Source: an uncultured Neisseria sp.
Lineage (GTDB): Bacteria > Pseudomonadota > Gammaproteobacteria > Burkholderiales > Neisseriaceae
NCBI GenBank assembly: GCA_937919795.1
Contig: CALFOA010000036.1
Coordinates: 1-10,422, forward strand
Length of the DNA stretch: 10,422 bases
Direction of reading: 5' to 3'
Position numbers and translations under genes: made by a program
The notes under the pieces: model-generated
What the model was told of the DNA's origin: nothing
What the model saw: the letters and a program-made list of their open reading frames with translations, nothing else
Databases searched by the model: none
Shown here: piece by piece, positions 5,945 through 10,422 of the stretch
How the letters are laid out: the number at the start of each line of letters is the position of its first letter
Position numbering within the stretch: position 1 is the first letter of the stretch

Positions 5945-6841
5945 ATGACAAAGCAGGAAGATGCTGCATTTGAAATGATTTGGGACGGTCTAGTGTCAGA
6001 AGCACAAGTCCGTCCTTCTTCTTTTCCCAAAGGTTTTGTTCTGGGTGGACAGCCCGGTGCCGGTAAAACAAATTTGGTTCAAAAAATCAGAACCGAGCTT
6101 AATCGAAACCTACTGGTTATCAACGGCGACGAGTTCCGCCGCTACCACCCAGATTTTGACGAAATTCAAGCTAAATACGGGAAGGATGCCCCCAAGCATA
6201 CCGCCGCCTTTTCTGGTGAAATGACCGAGCGTGTGATTTCCAAAGCATTGTCTGAAGGCTACAATATCAGCGTCGAAGGTACTTTCCGCACCACCGAAGT
6301 GCCACTGAAAACCCTAGACCAGATGCGCAGCCACGGATATGAAACAGCGGTATACATCCAAACCACTCCGGCTGAAGTAAGCTGGCAAAGTACTATTGAA
6401 CGCTACGAACAAATGAAGGCGTTGGGAGAAATGCCCCGTTATACGGATAAGGCTCACCACGATTTAGTCGTGGATATGCTGCCGAAAAATGCCGACACCG
6501 TTTATTTATCCGGCAAGGCCGACCATTTCAGAGTCTACAACCGTGACGGCTTAGTTTTTGACGACCGTATCCATGTTGACCAATTGCCCGGCACCGCCAT
6601 CGATTACGAGCTGCACCGCAATACCCGGCAGTTGAATGACATTCAAACTGCTTTAAATGAAAAAGCCCATTCGCTTACAGTCACACAGAAACTGGTTATC
6701 AAAGCCGGTGAAGAAGTGATTAAAGACCTATCCCCTGCCGAGCAAATACAGGCTAAAATTAACCTGTATGGCAGCCAGTTGGCGCAAATAAAAGAAAGAG
6801 AAATGGGGCAGACCCATGACTCCCCTGATATGGAGCGGTGA
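5945..6841 (+). CDS. Zeta toxin (UDP-N-acetylglucosamine kinase family)
   Basis: A 298-residue P-loop kinase. Zeta toxins phosphorylate UDP-GlcNAc and block cell-wall synthesis. Walker A is GQPGAGKT at residues 35-42. INGDEFRRYHPDFDEI places D62 where the family's catalytic base lies. KHTAAFSGEMTERVISKAL and YNISVEGTFRTTEVPLKTL follow the classical zeta order, then QSTIERYEQM and the conserved DKAHHDLVVDMLP. All key residues are present, so the toxin is likely active. The start lies two bases after the antitoxin stop with only a distant GAGG, which suggests translational coupling. The C-terminal 80 or so residues are helical and polar. The enzymatic role is family knowledge, not shown here. 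Confidence 0.92.
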   Translation: MTKQEDAAFEMIWDGLVSEAQVRPSSFPKGFVLGGQPGAGKTNLVQKIRTELNRNLLVINGDEFRRYHPDFDEIQAKYGKDAPKHTAAFSGEMTERVISKALSEGYNISVEGTFRTTEVPLKTLDQMRSHGYETAVYIQTTPAEVSWQSTIERYEQMKALGEMPRYTDKAHHDLVVDMLPKNADTVYLSGKADHFRVYNRDGLVFDDRIHVDQLPGTAIDYELHRNTRQLNDIQTALNEKAHSLTVTQKLVIKAGEEVIKDLSPAEQIQAKINLYGSQLAQIKEREMGQTHDSPDMER

Positions 6842-6867
6842 CCTGGGTACCGGATAATTTTTCATGC

Positions 6868-6901
6868 GTGGCCGTCGGCATTTCATCCGACGGCCACTTT
6901 T
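6868..6901 (+). terminator. Intrinsic terminator after the zeta toxin gene
   Basis: A perfect 11-bp stem, GTGGCCGTCGG with CCGACGGCCAC, has an 8-nt loop (CATTTCAT) and is followed by TTTT. It lies 26 bp after the toxin stop. It superficially recalls paired Neisseria uptake sequences, but the core GCCGTCTGAA is absent. Confidence 0.85.
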
Positions 6902-6909
6902 ACGCCAAA

Positions 6910-7026
6910 CTGGTCAATTAGGATGGATAATTTATCATTGGTTAATTTAAATCCAGTTTTATTAATTTATCCAAAAATGCTTGCTGGATTTTTATTGGTC
7001 AATTAGAATATACCCATACTGACCAA
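6910..7026. repeat. Repeat-rich intergenic region: candidate operator or res site
   Basis: Three related direct repeats read CTGGTCAATTAGGAT (6910), TTGGTTAATTTAAAT (6938) and TTGGTCAATTAGAAT (6995), offset by 28 and 57 bp, with an inverted half-copy TGACCAA at 7020-7026. Inside is an inverted repeat, AAATCCAG (6949-6956) with CTGGATTT (6984-6991), and TGGATAA (6924) pairs with TTATCCA (6967). The stretch is AT-rich, has no gene and lies before an operon ending in a serine recombinase. It could be the operator of that operon or a multi-subsite recombination site. Confidence 0.5.
6981..7009 (+). promoter_or_regulatory. Probable promoter of the membrane protein-recombinase operon
   Basis: TTGCTG (6981-6986) and TAGAAT (7004-7009) are 17 bp apart, and the -10 matches consensus at five of six positions. 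The -10 coincides with the end of the third direct repeat, so a protein bound to the repeats would compete with RNA polymerase. The ATG lies 33 bp downstream of the -10. Confidence 0.55.
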
Positions 7027-7042
7027 AACAGGAAGGTTAAAG

Positions 7043-7444
7043 ATGGATCCGCTAAATGTTAGAAATTTAATAGGCAAAAGATATTATGAATTGTCTAATA
7101 GAGAAAGACAGGAAGTTGCGCATGTTTTTAAACATGGCCAAAAATTTGGGATGAAATTAGTTGTAGAACTACCGCCAAACGCTGATGATAAGCTTAAAGA
7201 CTCTCTAAAAAATGGTATCTGGGGTATTCAGGAAATGAATCATAAAGATGCTTTAGGAGTGGTTGTTAAAATAGAAAATGTACCGAAGCCGCCCAAGCAA
7301 ATTTATCACTATCATACCGACACTCCCTTTTTGACAATGATAAATGCTGCTACTTTAGCAATCGTATTAGCTATTTCCCTATGGATATTCTTGTCTTTAG
7401 GAGAGGAGTTTATGCAACTGATTCGTTATAACAGTGCTAAATAA
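7043..7444 (+). CDS. AT-rich single-pass membrane protein, unknown function
   Basis: A 133-residue protein I do not recognise. The first 90 residues are soluble and basic/acidic mixed (for example NRERQEVAHVFKHGQKFGMK at about residues 19-38). A hydrophobic segment follows at about 95-120 (LTMINAATLAIVLAISLWIF), with a short polar tail, so it is probably anchored by its C-terminus. AGGAAGG at 7030-7036 precedes ATG by six bases. The stop lies three bases before the recombinase start, a tight coupling suggesting joint expression. It is visibly more AT-rich than the genes around it, which points to a separate origin. Confidence 0.7.
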   Translation: MDPLNVRNLIGKRYYELSNRERQEVAHVFKHGQKFGMKLVVELPPNADDKLKDSLKNGIWGIQEMNHKDALGVVVKIENVPKPPKQIYHYHTDTPFLTMINAATLAIVLAISLWIFLSLGEEFMQLIRYNSAK

Positions 7445-7447
7445 ATC

Positions 7448-8083
7448 ATGTTAAAAGCCGCCCGCATATACCAGCGCGTAAGCACCGAACAACAAAGCCT
7501 TGAGCGCCAAGATGCTTTAATCGAGAGAGTTAAAGCGGAAGGCTATTATATTGCCGGTGTGTATCGCGAAAAAGCTTCTGGCGTCAGAGCTGACCGCCCG
7601 GTGCTGGAAAAACTGATTGCCGACTTGCAGCCCGGCGATGTGATTGTGGCCGAGCATATCGACCGGATCACCCGGCTGCCATTACCGGAAGCGGAAAAAT
7701 TGGTGCGCCGGATCAAAGAAAAAGGCGCGTTCCTATCTATTCCGGGCATCATCGACCTTGGACAAATCCGAACAGATTCGGATATTGCCAAAATCGTCGT
7801 CGATAGCGTTCAGGAAATGCTTTTGAAAATAGCCCTTCAGATGGCGCACGACGACTACCACCAGCGCCGGGCGCGGCAACAAGAAGGGATCAAACTCGCC
7901 CAGGCTGAAGGCCGTTATAAAGGCCGATCTCCCAATCAGAAACAGCATGACCTGATTGTCAAACTACGTGCCCACCACACGATAGAGGAAACGGCCAAAC
8001 TGGCCGGATGCAGCACCTCTCTTGTCAAACTCGTCATGCGAAAACATAAATCAAAAAATCAGCCAGATAGCTCTGCCGACTGA
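7448..8083 (+). CDS. Serine recombinase (resolvase/invertase family)
   Basis: A 211-residue small serine recombinase that cuts and rejoins DNA at short crossover sites through a phosphoserine link. The N-terminal catalytic domain starts ARIYQRVSTEQQSLERQ, placing the nucleophile at S12 and an active-site Arg at R10. EKASGVRADRPVL (R50) and DVIVAEHIDRITRLP (R73, R76) supply the other conserved arginines. A long E helix follows (about residues 112-140). The EGRYKGRSP linker leads to a C-terminal helix-turn-helix at about 178-198 (TIEETAKLAGCSTSLVKLV). DRITRLPLPE departs from the commoner DRLSRLGRD/GR. All catalytic residues are present. It could resolve multimers, invert a segment or belong to a lost transposon. 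Confidence 0.9.
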   Translation: MLKAARIYQRVSTEQQSLERQDALIERVKAEGYYIAGVYREKASGVRADRPVLEKLIADLQPGDVIVAEHIDRITRLPLPEAEKLVRRIKEKGAFLSIPGIIDLGQIRTDSDIAKIVVDSVQEMLLKIALQMAHDDYHQRRARQQEGIKLAQAEGRYKGRSPNQKQHDLIVKLRAHHTIEETAKLAGCSTSLVKLVMRKHKSKNQPDSSAD

Positions 8084-8112
8084 TTTCACCTATTCCCCCA
8101 AATCATCTCTTA

Positions 8113-8149
8113 AAGTAAACTTGATTTTGTTACAAAATCAAGTTTACTT
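8113..8149. promoter_or_regulatory. Perfect 17-bp palindrome abutting umuD: probable operator/promoter
   Basis: Arms AAGTAAACTTGATTTTG and CAAAATCAAGTTTACTT are perfectly complementary around a TTA spacer, ending three bases before the umuD start. A possible -35 (TTGATT, 8121-8126) lies in the left arm and a weak -10 (TTTACT, 8143-8148) in the right arm, so an occupying repressor would shut the promoter and transcription would begin almost at the ATG. No T-run follows, so it is not a terminator. The palindrome is certain; the operator role is inferred from position. Confidence 0.75.
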
Positions 8150-8152
8150 ATC

Positions 8153-8758
8153 ATGACCACCTCCAAGCCTTCTTATGGCGGTCGCCGCCCCGGTGCTGGC
8201 CGTAAATCGAAAAGCGGCAAAACCGTGGTAAAGCGTATCCCCGAATCACTGGTTCCCGCCGTCGATGCTTTAATCGAGCACGCGGTCATTCTCACGCAAA
8301 ACCCGGCAGGCTCGCTGCCGCCGGGCGCATTGCTTTTTCCGGAATCATTCTCCAGTCTTTCCATACCCATCGCCGGTGAAAAAATTCCGGCAGGCTTCCC
8401 CTCACCGGCGGAGCAGTATGTCGAAGATTTTATCGACTTCAATTCATTTCTCATTATCAACCCCGCCGCCACCTTTGCCGTCCGCTCGGGCGGACAGTCC
8501 ATGCTTGATGCGGGCATCGATGTGGATGACCTGCTGATTATCGACCGCTCTGTAACACCGCGGCACCGCGATATTGTAATGGCCGACCTCGGCAACGAGT
8601 TCACCATTAAGCGGCTTCATAAAATTGACGGTAAACCCATTGAGTTACGCTCTGAAAATGCCGCCGGTGGCTTCCCCGATTTCATCCCTGCCGACGGTGA
8701 TACCTGGTCTATTGTCGGTGTGGTGCTGCACATCATTAAAAGCACGCGGAAACCTTAA
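8153..8758 (+). CDS. umuD: Long UmuD-like self-cleaving protein with N-terminal DNA-binding-like extension
   Basis: A 201-residue protein, against about 139 for E. coli UmuD. Residues 81-201 are a full S24/LexA-type domain: cleavage site A80-G81 ([14 protein letters not shown]), nucleophile S116 ([10 protein letters not shown]) and K153 (FTIKRLH). The 35- and 37-residue spacings equal those of UmuD. The first 80 residues are additional: [10 protein letters not shown] (9-18) is AT-hook-like, and [18 protein letters not shown] (25-42) looks like a ribbon-helix-helix strand and helix. RecA-stimulated cleavage should release UmuD' for polymerase V. By analogy with the long Acinetobacter UmuDAb it may also repress its own operon. 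The start lacks a Shine-Dalgarno sequence. The stop lies one base before umuC. Confidence 0.9.
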   Translation: MTTSKPSYGGRRPGAGRKSKSGKTVVKRIPESLVPAVDALIEHAVILTQNPAGSLPPGALLFPESFSSLSIPIAGEKIPAGFPSPAEQYVEDFIDFNSFLIINPAATFAVRSGGQSMLDAGIDVDDLLIIDRSVTPRHRDIVMADLGNEFTIKRLHKIDGKPIELRSENAAGGFPDFIPADGDTWSIVGVVLHIIKSTRKP

Positions 8759-8759
8759 T

Positions 8760-10010
8760 ATGTATGCGCTTATCGATGGCAACAGTTTCTATTGTTCCTG
8801 CGAACGGGTTTTCAGACCGGATTTAAAAACCACGGCCATCGTTGTTTTATCCAACAATGACGGTTGTGTTGTTGCCCGCACGTCGGAAGCCAAGACGCTC
8901 GGCATTAAAATGGGTGTTCCGTATTTTCAGGTGCGCCACTTAGAGAAACAGGGCCGGTTGCAAGTATTCAGTTCAAACTATGAGCTGTATGCGGACTTTT
9001 CGCGCCGAATGATGATGACCATTGCTTCACTCGTTCCGGCAATCGAAGTCTATTCCATCGACGAGTGTTTTGCCGACATGACCGGCATGAATAACTTGGC
9101 CGAGCATGGGCGCGCCATTAAGGCGCGGGTTATGCAATGGGTAGGTATTCCGACCTGCGTCGGCATCGCCCCTACTAAGACTTTGGCCAAGTTCTGCAAC
9201 CACTTGGCCAAGCGCTACCCCGACCATTTTGGCGGGGTGGTTGTGTGGCCGGACTGGTCGGTAAAAGTCCAGCGCCGTGCCCTCGCCAGCGAGCCGGTCT
9301 CTGAAATATGGGGCATCGGCAGACGTACTGCCGAAAAGTTGAACACCCAAGGTATTCAGACCGCATTAGACTTCATGCTTGCCGATTCCGCGACAATCAG
9401 GCGGCGCTACGGCGTCACCATTGAACGGGTACAGCGCGAACTTCAGGGCATTCCCTGTGATGTTTTGCAGCTGGATATACCCCAAAAAAAGCAACTTGTC
9501 CGCAGCCGCAGCTTCGGGCAATCGGTCACTGAATTGGAAGACTTGCAAGCGGCTGTCACCCATCATGTTTCCTCTGCCGCCGCCGCTTTGCGTAAAGAAA
9601 AAACGCAAGCCCATATCCTGAGCGTATACATCCTGACCAACCGCTTCAAAGAAAATGCACCGCAGTATTACGGGCACCGGCAAACGGCCATTCACCCGTC
9701 AAGCGATACCATCGCATTGAACAATGCCGCGCAAGCTTTACTAAGGCAAATTTACCGAGCCGGTTACGAATACAAAAAGTGCGGTGTCGAGCTGGCGGGC
9801 ATTGAACCGGTATGCAACCAGTTCTCCCTGTGGTGCGAGCCGGAGGCGGAGCGACCGATTATGGGCGCGGTGGATCGCATACAAGAAAGGTTTGGCCGCA
9901 GCAGCATTTTTCTTGCTTCCGAAGTGCTGGGCACCCAATGGGAAATGTGTCGGAGCATACTTAGCCCCTGCTATTCAACGAGACTTAATGAACTGCCTTT
10001 AATTAATTGA
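8760..10010 (+). CDS. umuC: UmuC, catalytic subunit of translesion DNA polymerase V
   Basis: A 416-residue Y-family polymerase (E. coli UmuC has 422) that with two UmuD' forms polymerase V and copies damaged templates. The metal ligands are D6 (ALIDGNSFY) and D101/E102 ([11 protein letters not shown]). Y11 is the steric gate. [23 protein letters not shown] and [14 protein letters not shown] mark the palm/thumb HhH part, and the little finger follows. QFSLW at 354-358 stands where UmuC has its clamp-binding QLNLF, a weaker match. ATG 8760 is chosen because MYALIDGN is the normal N-terminus; the frame is open further back only as overlap with umuD. One base separates it from umuD, so both form one operon. 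Confidence 0.95.
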   Translation: MYALIDGNSFYCSCERVFRPDLKTTAIVVLSNNDGCVVARTSEAKTLGIKMGVPYFQVRHLEKQGRLQVFSSNYELYADFSRRMMMTIASLVPAIEVYSIDECFADMTGMNNLAEHGRAIKARVMQWVGIPTCVGIAPTKTLAKFCNHLAKRYPDHFGGVVVWPDWSVKVQRRALASEPVSEIWGIGRRTAEKLNTQGIQTALDFMLADSATIRRRYGVTIERVQRELQGIPCDVLQLDIPQKKQLVRSRSFGQSVTELEDLQAAVTHHVSSAAAALRKEKTQAHILSVYILTNRFKENAPQYYGHRQTAIHPSSDTIALNNAAQALLRQIYRAGYEYKKCGVELAGIEPVCNQFSLWCEPEAERPIMGAVDRIQERFGRSSIFLASEVLGTQWEMCRSILSPCYSTRLNELPLIN

Positions 10011-10022
10011 AGATGAATGATT

Positions 10023-10050
10023 TTGATGTAAAATGAATTTTTCATATTTA
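10023..10050 (+). promoter_or_regulatory. Possible promoter of the gene at 10071
   Basis: TTGATG (10023-10028) and TATTTA (10045-10050), 16 bp apart, lie in the AT-rich 60 bp after umuC. A small inverted repeat, ATGAA-TTT-TTCAT, is inside the spacer. I see no clear terminator for umuC in this gap, so read-through from umuDC is also possible. Confidence 0.35.
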
Positions 10051-10070
10051 TATGACAAAGGAGAGGCGCG

Positions 10071-10422
10071 ATGTCCAAAGTAACGTATGATGAATTTTAT
10101 TTCCCCCCAATCAATGATAACGAAAAATTTGAGGTGATTGCTGAGTATTATGAAACGAATGGACTAGGGAAGTATGACGGGAATATGTTCTGCCCTAAAT
10201 GCAAAAATGCAGCGCTGAAATTTACACCTAAAGCAAAGAGCCACCGAGCTTTCTTGAGTGCAATTGATAACACTAAACATCTTCCGGGCTGTCCATTCCA
10301 GCATGACAAATCTAAAACCGCATATAACAACGCCAATTATGATGATCTAAACCAAAATCAGATTGAAGATAAATTAGCTTCGTTCATAAGAAAGTTAAAA
10401 AAGCAGAGCCTTGGAAGTAGTG
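10071..10422 (+). CDS. Putative zinc-binding protein, unknown function (partial)
   Basis: The first 117 codons of a gene that continues beyond the window. AAGGAG at 10058-10063 precedes ATG by seven bases, so the start is secure. The protein has an acidic N-terminal 35 residues, then FCPKCKNAALKFTP (C41, C44) and, after a short Ala/Phe/Leu helix, KHLPGCPFQH (H70, C74, H78). These residues make a likely zinc-binding site of the C-x2-C ... H-x3-C type. A charged helical stretch rich in Asn, Asp and Lys follows (for example EDKLASFIRKLKKQ). The pattern recalls uncharacterised proteins of mobile elements and, distantly, the zinc finger of CoiA-like proteins, but I cannot assign a function. Confidence 0.75.
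   Translation, partial: MSKVTYDEFYFPPINDNEKFEVIAEYYETNGLGKYDGNMFCPKCKNAALKFTPKAKSHRAFLSAIDNTKHLPGCPFQHDKSKTAYNNANYDDLNQNQIEDKLASFIRKLKKQSLGSS

Noticed and set aside
6868..6897. Inverted GCCGTCGG/CCGACGGC pair that might be paired uptake sequences serving as terminator
   Set aside because: The TCTGAA half of the uptake sequence is missing, so it is treated only as a terminator hairpin.
8113..8149. The 17-bp palindrome considered as a terminator for the recombinase gene
   Set aside because: The stem is AT-rich and there is no T-run after it. Its position against the umuD start fits an operator better.
8173..8607. A 144-codon minus-strand open frame
   Set aside because: It is antisense to umuD, with a composition typical of a shadow frame, while the plus-strand gene has intact catalytic motifs.
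9356..9365. TTCAGACCGC, resembling the Neisseria uptake sequence TTCAGACGGC
   Set aside because: One mismatch in the core, inside umuC coding sequence. No canonical copy was seen anywhere in the window on either strand, so it is best explained by chance.
9366..9695. A 109-codon minus-strand open frame
   Set aside because: It is a shadow of umuC with no independent evidence.
1..10422. CRISPR arrays, tRNA or rRNA genes
   Set aside because: No regular direct repeats with spacers and no tRNA or rRNA-like sequences were seen. The only repeat families are the terminators, operators and intergenic repeats described.

Overview
The window looks like accessory DNA of a betaproteobacterium, most likely a member of the Neisseriaceae, carried on a plasmid, an integrative element or a prophage-derived island. 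The main clue is a toxin-antitoxin pair very close to gonococcal FitA/FitB (76 and 139 codons, same catalytic residues). An epsilon/zeta-type module, of the kind known on gonococcal mobile elements, agrees with this. By eye I find no canonical Neisseria DNA uptake sequence (GCCGTCTGAA), as expected of recently acquired DNA. Species and replicon type cannot be settled from the sequence.

Layout. (1) 1-932: one end of an IS3-family insertion sequence on the minus strand, with orfA, a -1 frameshift heptamer and the start of orfB. It has landed inside a beta-class DNA methyltransferase gene, whose C-terminal 187 codons survive at 933-1496. (2) 1508-2491: three small unrecognised plus-strand genes of phage or island type. 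(3) 2564-4503: a 583-residue phage-type C5-cytosine methyltransferase with a repeat-built target-recognition region, then a 56-codon gene and a strong terminator. (4) 4613-5322: a fitAB-like ribbon-helix-helix/PIN module with a 10-bp palindromic operator, bracketed by two nearly identical hairpin terminators. (5) 5384-6841: a small minus-strand gene divergent from an epsilon/zeta-like module, sharing an 85-bp control region with two palindromes. (6) 6910-8083: a repeat-rich intergenic region, an AT-rich membrane-protein gene and a coupled serine recombinase. (7) 8113-10010: a perfect 17-bp palindrome, a long umuD with an N-terminal DNA-binding-like extension, and umuC (DNA polymerase V). (8) 10071-end: the start of a gene for a putative zinc-binding protein.

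How it may work together. The methyltransferases would mask the element from host restriction. Two toxin modules would stabilise inheritance. The serine recombinase could resolve multimers or move DNA. The umuDC pair would give inducible translesion synthesis. The most interesting unit is the umuDC operon. Its UmuD carries the full self-cleavage apparatus behind an 80-residue extension resembling an AT-hook plus ribbon-helix-helix, and the gene sits directly against a perfect AT-rich palindrome. I infer a self-contained DNA-damage switch in which UmuD represses its own operon until RecA-stimulated cleavage.
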